From Siphlonurus alternatus (lineage: Eukaryota; Arthropoda; Insecta; Ephemeroptera; Siphlonuridae), in assembly GCA_949825025.1 (NCBI GenBank), contig OX463780.1, positions 16,713,480 through 16,777,479 on the forward strand: 64,000 bases of DNA, read 5' to 3'. The stretch's first letter is position 1. Each line of letters starts with the position of its first letter. The notes beneath the pieces were generated by a model that made no database searches, was not told where the DNA came from, and was given only the letters and a program-made list of their open reading frames with translations. Positions 42,195 to 53,779 of the stretch are shown here, piece after piece. The position numbers and the translations under genes were made by a program.

Positions 42195-43451
42195 ATGGGT
42201 GAAATCACTGCGGGTGCTAGTGCTTCTCCACCGCTAATGGTGGGAGTTGGCCTGCCTTTGTTCCTTCATTACGAACAATGTAACTCGTCTGCAGATTTCA
42301 TTGAGATACCTTTCTGTCGTAGTTTGATTATTGGTAAAAATGTATCAGATTTTAGTTCTAAAACAGTTGTTGAAACAGAAGGTATGTTACTATCAGATAG
42401 AATGACATTAATTGTATCAATAATTGTTCCTATATTATTCGGTATAATAATATTTATTGGTTTAATTGGAAATGCTTTGGTTGTTGTTGTTGTAGCAGCA
42501 AATGCTCAAATGCGTTCAACTACAAATTTATTAATTATAAATTTAGCTGTTGCAGATTTATTATTTATTGTATTTTGTGTACCATTTACAGCAACAGATT
42601 ATGTATTAACATATTGGCCATTTGGTGATGTATGGTGTAAAATTGTTCAATATTTAATTGTGGTGACGGCTTACGCTAGTGTTTACACTTTAGTTTTGAT
42701 GTCTCTGGACAGGTTCCTCGCAGTTGTCCATCCCATCAGATCCATGTCAGTCCGCACTGAACGCCACGCAATTATCGCCATTTGCGTCACGTGGGTAGTC
42801 ATTCTGACCACGTCAATACCCGTGTATTACAGTCATGGTGAAAAGTACTACTTATACAGTTCGGATGAACACATTGTCTGCATATTTCTAAGTGAGGAGT
42901 ACCAATGGGCCGGTTTTCAGATCTCTTTCTTTGTCACCTCATACGTTTTACCATTGGCTTTGATTTGTGGCCTCTACCTTTGCATGTTACTGCGACTATG
43001 GCGTGGGGTGGCACCTGGGGGTCGAGTATCGGCAGAAAGCCGTAGGGGTAAACGCCGAGTAACACGTATGGTCGTAGTGGTGGTCGCCACATTCGCAATC
43101 TGCTGGTGCCCAATTCAAATCATTCTCGTGCTCAAAAGTCTAGATCAATATGAGATAACAACCTTTGGAATTATGATACAAATAGTCAGTCACGTCCTAG
43201 CTTACATGAATTCTTGTGTAAATCCAATATTATATGCATATTTATCTGAAAATTTTAGAAAAGCATTTAGAAAAATGATTTATTGTTGTCCTGGATCATA
43301 CGGTATGGGAGGGGTGGGAGGTCCGATTTCTGGTATGGGGGAGGGAAGGGGAGGACAGCAGAATGGTCGGCTAATTGACGGCGAGAAGTCAGAGACGCGC
43401 GCGGGGGCAACTAAAACAACGAGGACCAACGGCAGTAACGACATCCTCTAA
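42195..43451 (+). CDS. AstA-R: Allatostatin-A receptor-like GPCR (galanin receptor family)
   Basis: 418 residues, class A GPCR at the plasma membrane; the family binds FGLamide allatostatins and usually couples to Gi/o. Seen: N-glycosylation sites N30 and N49; TM1 about 71-99 with GN at 92-93; TM2 LAVAD at 117-121; TM3 with C148; SLDRF at 170-174 in place of the usual DRY region; ECL2 C229; basic third loop RRGKRRVTR (283-291); TM6 FAICWCP at 300-306; TM7 NPILY at 343-347; helix-8 Cys pair 364-365. The stretch IQIILVLKSLDQYE with SENFRKAFRKMIYC is characteristic of insect allatostatin-A receptors. The length is normal and the frame is intact from ATG to TAA without introns. The tail is Gly-rich. 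Codon third positions switch sharply between blocks (see findings). Closely related galanin- or kisspeptin-like receptors are the alternative, less likely. Confidence 0.93.
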   Translation: MGEITAGASASPPLMVGVGLPLFLHYEQCNSSADFIEIPFCRSLIIGKNVSDFSSKTVVETEGMLLSDRMTLIVSIIVPILFGIIIFIGLIGNALVVVVVAANAQMRSTTNLLIINLAVADLLFIVFCVPFTATDYVLTYWPFGDVWCKIVQYLIVVTAYASVYTLVLMSLDRFLAVVHPIRSMSVRTERHAIIAICVTWVVILTTSIPVYYSHGEKYYLYSSDEHIVCIFLSEEYQWAGFQISFFVTSYVLPLALICGLYLCMLLRLWRGVAPGGRVSAESRRGKRRVTRMVVVVVATFAICWCPIQIILVLKSLDQYEITTFGIMIQIVSHVLAYMNSCVNPILYAYLSENFRKAFRKMIYCCPGSYGMGGVGGPISGMGEGRGGQQNGRLIDGEKSETRAGATKTTRTNGSNDIL

Positions 43452-43966
43452 CCAACTACAGCATCATCTCTTCTACCCTCCCCTAACCATTGTGAGCTCC
43501 TTATTATCCCTAAACAACAAAACTTTCAACTTGGGTGACTTCAAAAAAGCAACGACGAAAAACAAAAAAACAAAAAAAAAAAAAAAATAAAAGGTAAGGA
43601 GATTTTTTTTTTTTTTATTTTTTATTCTTAATCTATGTGAGTGTTACTTTAAAATAATTGAAATGGCAGAAAAAGAACAAGGAAAACATCACTGTATTTA
43701 TCTGCGAAAAGAACTCCGTGTGTTTTTGTTTTTGTCTCAAAAGAAAGATGTCTGTAATAATAAAAAAAAATAAGATTCTCAGAAGACAATCAAATCTCAC
43801 AGAGGTAAAATTAAAAACAAAAGCATCAGTGCAGACTAAAACTCGTTGGATGAGCTTAAGATTAAAAAAAAAATAATAACAATTATTTTTATCATGAGTA
43901 TAATTTATGCTTATTTGTATTATAACCTTACATCATGTAAGAAACTTTTACACATTTTAAAATAAA
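43452..43966 (+). other. Probable 3' UTR of the receptor gene
   Basis: CT-rich sequence after the TAA, an A-rich run (43,556-43,590), a GTAAGG at 43,594 and a T run. AATAAA occurs at 43,961-43,966 and again at about 44,032. Whether transcription ends at the A-rich run or at 43,966 cannot be decided from sequence. Confidence 0.4.
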
Positions 43967-46900
43967 AGAACCACAAGAGTTAATTACTTAAGTATACCTT
44001 GTTAAATTTGTTACCCATGCACTTCTTGACAATAAATTAAAACAGTCGTAACATTATATATATAAAAAAAGTTACACAATTTTTAAACTTCAACATTTTA
44101 TTTAAATATTTTAAATACACCAACTGTAAATTATGATTAAAAACACTCAGATAGCGTTTGTAATTTGACAAAGTAGATTATTTTACTTTACAAAAGTCTC
44201 GTTGTATTATATATTATAGTTTACATAAAAACCCAGAAATGTATTACGTAAATTTAAGCTCGTCTAGTTAGACTTATTGCGGGGTGGCTGCACAGTACAG
44301 ATACACGCTGCGACGTGAAGTCATCTCTGCCAGCTCCCTCAGTCAAGTTGTGGTGTTTGTCTGCTTCCGCCTTTCCGCTGCCTTAGTCCCGGCAAAACTG
44401 CTCCTATGCTGGATAGTGTTATATATATATAAAGTTATATTGTGTCTGTACTCTGGTTCATCTTTTGAGAAACCCCCAGAGGCTACATTTCCAAAGTAAA
44501 ATATCTTATAAAAGTTATTTTTATGTAAAAGTAGAACTGAAAGTTTATTTATACATATAAAATATACAGTATAATAGAACTATAACAATAGTTCTAACAA
44601 ATAAAAGAAAAAAAGTGCAAGACTGACTTTCTTGCAATGGAGATATAATAAAAAATGTCATATATTTACCATAATGATATAAGTACAGTAATAATATATT
44701 GTAGTTACGACATACATAAGAACATCAAAAGTAAAAAAAGTACTTACAACAATACAAATGGTTGTAGTAAATCTATGTAACAGCTTATTTATACAATGAA
44801 ATCAATTTATTTAATGCAAAAATAAAATACTTTAAAGTATTTTATTATTTTTAGGTGTAAATCTAAACCCTGGAATTGGAGGGGCAAAATATTAAAATTA
44901 ATCATGGTAATATTCCAGCATGTCAAGTTTGACAAGTTTAAAAGTCCCTGGAGCTAAGAGTATGAAAAATTAATTAAAAAATTGCAAACATTTTGCTCTC
45001 AGAAAATATAAACATTATTGTAATAAAAATTCAAAAACATTGAATATCCAATAATAAAACGGCAAGGTATTATGAAAGTATTGAGAGGGAAATGAATCAT
45101 AAAAATAATATTTCCATTTTTGAAATTCATAAATTTTTATATCTGACAGATAAGTTTTATTGTAAAAATAATAATGAATGATTACTCCAAAATCTTACAC
45201 AAACAGTTTTCAGTGTATCAGTATTATATAGAAAATGCAATTTCTCATGGATGTTAGATAACGTCAAAGTTTCACCCTTTAAACGGAAGTTCCATCCATT
45301 TTCTCTAGAATACAATTTTTACAGTCTCTTCGTTGCGTGAAGAGCAACTTGTAGCCAACTCGTCAGTGCTGACCGGCGGGCGAAGACAAGCGAGCAAGCA
45401 AACCATTTTCATTAATCCAGATCGAAACCACTTGCCGGCGTGTGGGCAAAGTGTCAACACTCTCAGCTGATGGAGCTTGCACTGCCAGCCTGCTGCACGA
45501 TAGTGGAGCGTCTTTCCACTCCCGCTAAAAGCGCAGAATTTTTTTGAAATATACGTGGTATAGTAGTGAGGAAGCAGAGTGTTCGTACTATGGATACGTG
45601 TCATTTCTATCAAATGTAATGTAAGTGCATGGGAGGAAAAGAACTAAACTTCAATCAAATTCCTTGTTTTTTTTCATATCATGACATGCTACGTTCGCAC
45701 CCACAGCATACGAAATGTTCTTTATCTACTGTATAAGAGATGAAAAAAAAAAATCAATATAATGTTCCATGTATAAAATATAAATATTTTAAAAGAGGAA
45801 TTTATACGATGTAAAAAAATGAAATGAATATATTTGGTTGAGAAGAAAATTTATGGACTTAGAATTATTGATAAATAAAAATTTAATTATAAATTTGTAA
45901 TAATAAGAAAACGTAAATAATAGCCTTATCAATTAAAAAAATGTTCAGGTATAGATTAATCTTCAATTTTTGCTGCGACATTCTTTGTAATTAATATTTT
46001 ACTTTAGTATTTTAAAAAAATATATATTAATTAAAACTTGAGCAACTATGTTTACTTGACAACCTGTCACGAAACTTTTTACGTGATTTATCGCCTCATT
46101 TTTGCTTAAAGCGTTATTTCAATAATATTCTTCAGTATAAATTATTTTAACAAAATATCATATAAAACTTTTTTTTTAATTGATATTAAAAAATACATTT
46201 TGATAAAATAGTTATATAAATATAAAGCTGTTGTTTTTGTATAAATGTGTTGGTCTAGTAATCATACGCCATCCATCAACGTCTTAGGGAGTCATTTTTT
46301 TGTGTGTGTGCGTGGCTCCAGCTATAAGCTTTGTTCCGACTAAGCCGGCGCGAGTTTTCTTTTTTTCATTTCTGTCCATCGTCATTTTTGTCGACGTCTT
46401 CGCATCTGTTTTCTCACCCTCTTGAAGCAGCAACCTTTGTTACAGATCTTTTCGTTACAGAGAAAACCTTTTTGTGACATCTTCACAATGTTGCACATAT
46501 TTCCAAGTAATGTCTCTTCAGACGTTGCTCATCACTAAGAGATTGTGTGAGAGTAACACAAAATAATTAGAAATGTCTTGATCTACCATGATATGATCTG
46601 AAAATAAAACTTTTCTTTCTCTTGTACGTACACTGCTTTTTCATAGTTTTTTAATCAGCAGCCGCCATTATGGATTCTCACCCTGAGTATTAGGCAACAC
46701 ACCTTACTTCACGTCTCTTCGATAACCTGCGCTGTTCTTAAATACGCAATCAAAAGAATAATCAAGAATAATAATTTCTTTATATTAAATTTCTTGTACC
46801 GGTACAGATGGTTTATTTGGTTCTTCATTCAAGAATTGATTGTTTATATACGAACAGTAGTTTAAATTGAATCACCAGACTGACTAGATCTGATGACATA

Positions 46901-47427
46901 CTTTCTTATCAGTTTCTTGTCTGATAGTGAATCTTGGATGAAAATGAACCTATTTAATTTTGACAAAAAACATTTAGTGATAGTTTCTTAGATTTCTTTG
47001 CTACCACAGAAGAACAGATATTTTATATTGAATTAAAGCTCTAAAGCTCTCTAGTATATCCGTTTTTTGTTTTGTTTTTTTTTTTGTTTTTTTTTTTTTT
47101 TTTTGCTAATAAACAATAGAAAATTTTATTATTAAAACAATTACACAAATTTTGCAACCATATATTAATTAATTTCGTAATTTAAGTGAATTCAAAATTT
47201 TAAACGAAGGCTGATGTGACTTATAATAATGCATATATAATTTGTAATCTCATTTCCTCAGAGAGCATAACATAATCTGCTTAACATATGATTAGAAAAG
47301 TTACAAGATGGAATTTTAATTTGGTTATTTGTGAAGCTTCATTTTAAATATTTTTTCATGTTGTTATTCGTTTCCCTACAATTTTCATCCATGCATTATT
47401 TAATCTGTTTAAATAAATTAAATATTG

Positions 47428-47470
<43 letters not shown>

Positions 47471-47780
47471 TTGTTATTAAAATTGTAATTTTTATTTATC
47501 AAACATATTTCGCAACAGAAAATATGTTTTGTTAAGTAATAATTTAAAAGCTTTTTACAAGAGCATTGTTTTTTACGTACAACCTAAACTTTAAAATATA
47601 CTCATATAAAATGACAGTTCTCTGTGGAATACATTTTTTTTACGAGAACTGAGTGAATTTTTTTGCTGCTGGAAATTATAAAACAACAACAATAATATAA
47701 TGGAACCCTCGGGCACTGGAGAATCAAGTCCGTTTGACGACGCACTATAATAATACATGGTGTTCTAAGCCACAGCATGC
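43967..47780. other. Intergenic, GC-rich patches without genes
   Basis: AT-rich DNA with GC-richer patches at 44,275-44,480 (contains CTCAGTCAAG) and 45,300-45,560, stops in all frames or only short frames. T-rich runs at 47,065-47,104. An AT-rich hairpin (AAAATACTTTAAAGTATTTT) lies near 44,825. A (TA)n array follows at 47,430-47,467. Confidence 0.55.
47430..47467. repeat. (TA)n microsatellite
   Basis: About 37 bases of TA dinucleotides. Confidence 0.95.
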
Positions 47781-47830
47781 GCTAATCACTATAAAAGAGA
47801 GCCCCCACCCCCTTCTCAACATTACATTAT
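47700..47830 (+). promoter_or_regulatory. Candidate TATA promoter with no ORF downstream
   Basis: TATAAAAG at 47790-47797 sits in CACTATAAAAGAGAGCCCCC, a canonical TATA box with a GC-rich downstream flank. A start would be expected near 47,820 (CTCAACATTAC). The upstream 90 bases are GC-richer than average. No coding frame follows before the retroelement at about 47,985, so a non-coding transcript or fortuitous motif are both possible. Confidence 0.35.
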
Positions 47831-47984
47831 TGAGTCACAGAAAATCTGAACTTATTATTTTTCTTCTATACCGCTACACTCCATAATTTAGAAATAACTT
47901 TATTGTGTCCATTGAAAATTTGTTGAAAGAAAATATTATTTTAAATTCATGATCTTAAATTAATTTCATCACACGTGTGAATTT

Positions 47985-48440
47985 AATAGATTTATTCAGT
48001 TCTTTAGGCTATACAAATAGCATAGAACAAGTCATATACAGTCATAAAACATCACAACAAAAATACACAAAACAACAACAACAAACATAAATATAAATTA
48101 AATACAATACTAGTTAGCCAAGTATATATAGCACATTACTTTTTTTGTAAAAAATCTTTAACGCTATAAAACAAATTCATCATAAGATATTTAAATAATT
48201 CTTTTTTAAAAGATGCAAATGATCCAGAATTTTTTACATAATCAGGTAAACCATTAAATATAAGGGGGACAATATAGCTTGGATTATGATATTGAAAATC
48301 CTCCTTGAACAGACTCAAATACATTAACATTCTTTCTGCGGTGTATTTAACACCACTATAAAAATAAAACATGTACGTATCATTCTAATATTACCTACAA
48401 AATAATTTTTCCTAGACCATGCTGTAGTTCTGATTTATTT
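47985..48440 (-). mobile_element. 5'-truncated non-LTR retrotransposon 3' end
   Basis: A minus-strand frame at 48,372-48,136 encodes YIVPLIFNGLPDYVKNS followed by SFASFKKELFKYL, the conserved C-terminal pattern of CR1/Jockey-type reverse transcriptase ORFs (W/FN.LP......S...FK..L..YL). About 150 bases of 3' UTR end near AACTGAATAAATCTATTAAA. This is a different family from the neighbour at 48.9-50.1 kb, since the C-terminus and 3' UTR do not match. Confidence 0.65.
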
Positions 48441-48921
48441 TAGCCTCTGAAACAAAATACCTTAAAACACACACACACCTTATTATGCAATGAATAACCC
48501 CCTGTAACTTGATATACGATGTAAACAAATGGCTACGGGCTAAAATTTGATGTTTCTTTTATTTTTGACAATAATAAAGTATATATAATTAATTATCCTT
48601 TACTTTTGAGCTAAAATTTAATTTTGTTTGAAACTTGAGCAGTCTTTTGTTTTTACAACGTAAAAACGTAGTCAATGTTTAATGACGAGTACTATCATTT
48701 ACTGGGTTCATCAATTATACAAAGAAACAGATGACGTAAAAAGGAATTACAGAACGCCTCCGGAGGAAAATTGTACCGACTCAACAAGATTTTAATATAC
48801 ATAATTTTAACATTGAAAATGGATTTTAAACAATTAATTTTTAAAGTTCCCACAAAAAGTGAAAAATTTAACCCTACGAAAAATTAAATTGAAAAATATA
48901 AAGGTGAAAAACAAAATTATA
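48441..48921. other. Short AT-rich spacer between two LINE ends
   Basis: No gene seen. It separates two minus-strand retrotransposon 3' ends; it contains a CA run near 48,470 and a short GC-richer piece near 48,740-48,780. Confidence 0.5.
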
Positions 48922-48923
48922 TA

Positions 48924-48956
<33 letters not shown>
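48922..48956. repeat. (AAT)n array, tail of the LINE
   Basis: About 11 AAT units; on the minus strand this is the ATT tail after AATAAACATTTATT, so it is the retrotransposon's 3' microsatellite tail. Confidence 0.9.
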
Positions 48957-48957
<1 letters not shown>

Positions 48958-49015
48958 GTTTATTGAGCTAAATGACAACATATATACAGCATATTACAAT
49001 AAAATACCTGTAAGC

Positions 49016-49070
49016 TCAATGGGTGGACTGCAAAAGGCAGAACCTAAGCACAAAGTGAACAGCCACCCCA
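49016..49070 (-). ncRNA. Stem-loop in the LINE 3' UTR (copy 1)
   Basis: Minus strand: GGGTGGCTG ... AGGTTCTGCCTTTTG ... CAGTCCACCC, then ATTGAGC. GGGTGG pairs with CCACCC and CTG with CAG, with one bulged T. Equivalent stems with different but complementary bases occur at 32,589-32,630 (-) and about 62,080-62,127 (+). It is probably the RNA feature recognised by the element's reverse transcriptase, by analogy with LINE families whose 3' hairpins are required for priming. Confidence 0.7.
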
Positions 49071-49907
49071 ACAAATAAATCAGAAATTACTGCTTCGTCA
49101 AAACAAATATAATAATAAACATTAAAGAAAATAAAAATATATATATACAGTACACATATATACAGAGTAGATAAAACTTATAACAAATGAATTAAAAGTC
49201 TCTCTTTCTCAACATCAGGCAGGCCATTAAATGTTTTAACAACCCTTGGAAAGAAGGAGGAAAGGTATGCACTAGAGTATCCTCGGGGGGTTGACAGCAC
49301 CATCCCAGAACCTCTCATACCTTCCCTACGAGTTGTGATGGAAACTCTATTAGGACCAAATACATTGAAGTCATAAATCCCAGAGAGACACTTTGTAAAA
49401 AAAGAAAGATCAGTCCGCTGAAGTACATCTCTAATTGAAGGAATTTTGCACTGTACAAGACGCACTTCACTATCATCACATTTATCATATTTTCTATGCC
49501 CCAAAATCAATCTAGTTGCTCTACTCTGCACCTGCTCCAATTTTTCAATGTTACAAGCTGTTGTAGGGTGCCAAGCTGGTGTACCAAACAAAAGAATAGA
49601 CCTAACCAGAGCAAAGTAGAGCAACCTAGTAGGCTTGGCACTTCCACCCCTAAAACTTCTAGATATCATTCCTAGGACAGTAATAGCTTTATTACGTGCC
49701 ACCTCAGTCTGCTGATTCCATTTTAAGTCACTAGAAATTGTAACTCCAAGAAGTTTGAAGGTATTACACTTAGGAATTATAATATTATTGACATGATATG
49801 ACGACACAATAGGAGATGGAGACCTAGTTAGACTTATTTGTTTACATTTTAAGACATTAAGAGACATTTTATTTAGATTATAAAGACTAATGTTTTTTTC
49901 TATAGTA

Positions 49908-49908
<1 letters not shown>

Positions 49909-49999
<91 letters not shown>
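49909..49999. repeat. (TA)n microsatellite at the LINE 5' truncation
   Basis: About 90 bases of TA inside the open frame (Tyr-Ile run). It marks the point where reverse transcriptase similarity ends. Confidence 0.95.
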
Positions 50000-50002
<3 letters not shown>

Positions 50003-51048
50003 ATGTTCTGAAAAAGCTTCAAAAAAGTCACGAAAAGAATATTCACAATAACGCTGCATTTTTTTTTTTTATCATGCATGAATATTCATTAATCATATTT
50101 AAGTTTTTATGAACTAAATTAAAATTCTAAAATTCTAAATTTTTTTAATTAATTTAAATTGATTATAAAAATATAAAAATTATGCATAATTACCAACTTT
50201 ATAATAGAACACTACATTTATACAAAAACAACATACATGACACGTATATGTATTTTCATTACTTCCAGGATAAAATATTTTTTGTCTGAAGAAAAAAAAA
50301 AATATAATAATAAATTATATTATATTCTCATTCAAAATAAAATTGAAATTATAATAAATTATTGTAAAAATATTAATATTATTATTGTATTGAGTACAAT
50401 GTTAAGTTTATTGTACAATAGGGAGAGGTTATGAGGCATGATGAATTAAATGCAGTAGATTGAGCATGTAGCACGGCTCCCAGGCGAGACAAACTAATCT
50501 GCGTCACCCCCCGAGTGCTCGCTCGTCATTGTGCATAGTTTGCGTGTAAACTTCCAGCCCCGAGCTCACATGGCGTGATCGCCGTGATTTGCTATAGTCA
50601 TTATAATATCACTGTCTGTCCAGGTGTAACAAAGAGCACGCAATATTTTAAATTCATTATGAAAAAAGCATACAAGTTTTGTTACTGTCATTTTTCTGAT
50701 GTCATTAATTACTTAGAAAACAATAAAACTGCACACACCTTACGTAAGACCCGCTGCATAATATATGAATGACATCAGAGGCATGAGTTTCAAATTTTTT
50801 TTTTATATAAATATAGAAAGAAAAGATAAATATTTATGGAATTCTAAAAAGATGAATCAATACGAGTATTTTACCTTTAGGCTGGTCGTATAATAAATAT
50901 CACAGCAGAATATTGCGAGTCAAATGTTGCAAACCTCAAGGCAAATTTTTAGTGATAAAATATGTCACTTACAAAAATAAAATAAACACATTACAGATTT
51001 GAAATTGTGATGTTGGGAACAAAATCCACGTGATTTCAATATAATATA

Positions 51049-51389
51049 ACAATGGACAACATACATTATGAAAAATTTTTATTGCAGAAATGAATAGAGA
51101 ATACCAAATTGTGCTACTCTGAATTTTTTCAGATTTTTTTAAACCCCAGAACTATATTTAAAAATTATTGAAAGTGCGGCCACGTCCCCTGGAGGCGTCA
51201 ATAGGCGTCTCGGTCCTATCCTTTTTATTAAGGATTCATGGGTTCCAACTTAATTTACAGAACTTTCAATAATTATTTAAAAATAGTTTCGGGTCTCAAA
51301 AGAATCTGAAAAAATTCAGAGTAGCATAATTTGGTACTCTCTATTCATCTCTGCAATTAATAAAAAATTTCAAGGATGTTGTCCATTGT
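51049..51389. mobile_element. Complete fold-back element (341 bp)
   Basis: Termini ACAATGGACAACAT and ATGTTGTCCATTGT. The arms include TTGCAGAAATGAATAGAG, GTGCTACTCTGAATTTTTTC and their complements. The centre has GGCCACGTCCCCTGGAGGCG and ATAGGCGTCTCGGTCCTATC. It shares the AGAAATG.ATAGAG and AGATTTTTT arm blocks with the 20.4 and 26.4 kb elements but lacks TGACGTCA. No ORF. Confidence 0.82.
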
Positions 51390-52539
51390 GAGTAAACCTG
51401 AAGAAAGGTTTGTACTATATTTTTGGTTCTTGGAATATCAATAACATATGACTCTCAGGTTTAAGAATTTTCTCGGTAAGTGATTGATTCCCCTTACAAT
51501 CATTCTATGTACTCTCAAATGGAATTTCATGGTTAATGGTTGTTATTTCCGACGGAGGCGCTGCAGGTACTGTACCATCAATCTTGTGGTAAAAAAATCA
51601 ATAGTCTAAAGCCTGGCAATAAATCAGCTGTACAAATCACAGTCAGAACCGAACTCATATTAAGGAAAGAGAATAATTTTCAGTACACTTGAAAGTAATC
51701 CGACAGAGCTGGTATTTAGGTAATTGGTATCAATTAGTACAGCAAAGGTTATACGTCAAGTTGAATCATTATAAATGATCAATTAATATTCTGTGTCATT
51801 ACAAGCATATAATTTATAACACTTGAATAAATTTAATATATTAATTGAAATGATAATTACACTCATTGAACCATATTCACATTGCTAATATTTATTTACT
51901 ATATATTGTATGATGACCATATTGAAAGAGTATATATACTATCAGGAATCATGTTGAAGCAGTCATGCATATGCAAACATGTTTACAGTATGTTGGTAAT
52001 TGTTTAATGCAAGCTGTCATTGAGGCGCTGGACTGAAAATGTGCGCAGTGGGAATTAATTTTAATTACATTGAAATAAATGTAAAATAAATATTTAACTT
52101 TACACTGACTATGCTTGTCATTATAGTTAGTTGACACAATTTTTGTCCACTATATACTTTACGATTAGTAGTCAATCAAAACAATACTGTTGATATATTT
52201 TTTAATGATGCTTTTTCTGAGAATTTGAAATCAACAATGTTTTATCTTATAACAATGTAATTAACTTCCTGTTTCCTTGTTTTGGTGAGTAAAGTGACTT
52301 TCATAGTAAGTTTGCTATATTTAGTTAATTAATTATAACAAATTAACCAGAATGACGATGTCCTTATGTGTGTCAATCAATAACTATGAGAGAAAAAAAC
52401 TATGTCATAAATTGCGTCTAACTTGACATTAATGAGAGTACACTGTAGAAAATATGAAATAATGACAAAATAATGGTAAAAAGTTACTGGTATTCTACAT
52501 TAGAATGTGTTTTACTGTATTGTACTCATTGAATAGATA

Positions 52540-52695
52540 ATGCGACGAGCAATCACCGACACAAGAATCTCTGAGGAGGACGCTAACGAGGCTTGTGATT
52601 GTGCAGAATCAATGGACGTGACTGTTGGAGCACGACGCTCGCGTGGCTTGGTAGATAAGACTGCAGGAAGCGCGCTTGATAGCACGTTCGCGTAA
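52540..52695 (+). CDS. Small GC-rich ORF, 51 aa, unknown
   Basis: ATG 52540 to TAA 52693-52695, with an in-frame TAG just upstream (52,534). Begins MRRAITDTRISEEDANEACD and ends SALDSTFA. The frame matches a clear GC-rich island in AT-rich DNA, as the real exons of this window do. No signal peptide, transmembrane segment or known motif. It may be a short coding gene, part of an exon (an acceptor-like TTGTGCAG lies inside it), or an enhancer that happens to be open. Confidence 0.25.
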   Translation: MRRAITDTRISEEDANEACDCAESMDVTVGARRSRGLVDKTAGSALDSTFA

Positions 52696-53779
52696 TATCA
52701 GCACTGTACTAATCTAATAACTCCCCAGACACAGTTTAATTTCAACATTAAACTCACTTTATCGTGCTATCTATAATATATATGTGGCATTAAATCTAAT
52801 TTCTTTTCCATGCATGGTATAGTTAAACCTTCTTTATAACATGAAGTTATTTATTTTAACTGCTATTTTTGTAACAAGAAGACATTAATTGTTTTTTGAA
52901 ACTCATTGTCAGTTCTTGATAAATTGATAATAATGATCTATTTAAATTGAAATTGGATACTTCAGAAGCAGCAGTGGCGTTTTCAGTTTTTTGAGGGATG
53001 GAAATGGTTCTCAGATTGAAACTTGATTTAAAAAATGAATGTTTAATGCGGGTCCACCAAAAACTTCTTATTTATAGCAAAACTCAACCCCCGCGAATAG
53101 AAAACAACCTATATATTTATGTATTTCCGATGGTTACACAGAGAGAAATATTAGATTGCAATTTACAAATATATTTGATGAGCCATTTGATCGATAAGCC
53201 TACGATGGCATATGGAGGATAATGGAGGTGTCATCTTGCTGCTAATCTCGCTTGTCAATCATAGAGATAACACGCAGGTGACAAGAGCTGCCGCGTATTT
53301 TTTTCTCGCAGGCTGACCGTAAAGCAAACAATTTGGTGCAGTTTCAATTAAATAATACTCTTGAAATTAATTGAAAAATTACCATAGTTGAAAATGGTAA
53401 TTATTTCTCAACAAAAGATATTTAAATATGGGAACAAAAAAATAAAAAAATTATAGTATAAAAGAATGGTAAAATAATTTGTATAATTTAAAAATCATAT
53501 CATACATTAAAAACCAATTTTGAAAAAGAATTTTGGTATTGCATAATACACTATTGCTCTTAATACTTATCAATGGATAAAAAAAATTCAATTAAATTCA
53601 AGTTTTCTATGAGGTCTTGCAATATTGTAAAAAACTAAACATACATTTCTAAAACACAAAAACCGATATGGTTAAAAAGTAATTATTGTTTGTTTTCATT
53701 TAATAACATCATCATAAAAAATCATTCTTTTTGTACGTTTTGTAGAACAGTCCTCTTTAAGCGTCCTCATTTGTTCTGA

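Larger units (their letters stand above)
48922..50059 (-). mobile_element. 5'-truncated CR1-like LINE, reverse transcriptase C-terminal part
   Basis: The minus-strand frame 50,059-49,178 includes MSLNVLKCKQISLTRSPSPI, FKLLGVTISSDLKWNQQ, LLYFALVRSILLFGTPAWHP, IEKLEQVQSRATRLILG and FFPRVVKTFNGLPDVEKERL: the thumb and C-terminal region of CR1/Jockey-type reverse transcriptase. The catalytic domain and endonuclease are missing. The frame enters a (TA)n array at 49,909-49,999, so the residues beyond it are not retroelement sequence. The 3' UTR (49,177 down to 48,966) has a stem-loop and AATAAACATTTATTATTA, and ends in an ATT array. Confidence 0.88.
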
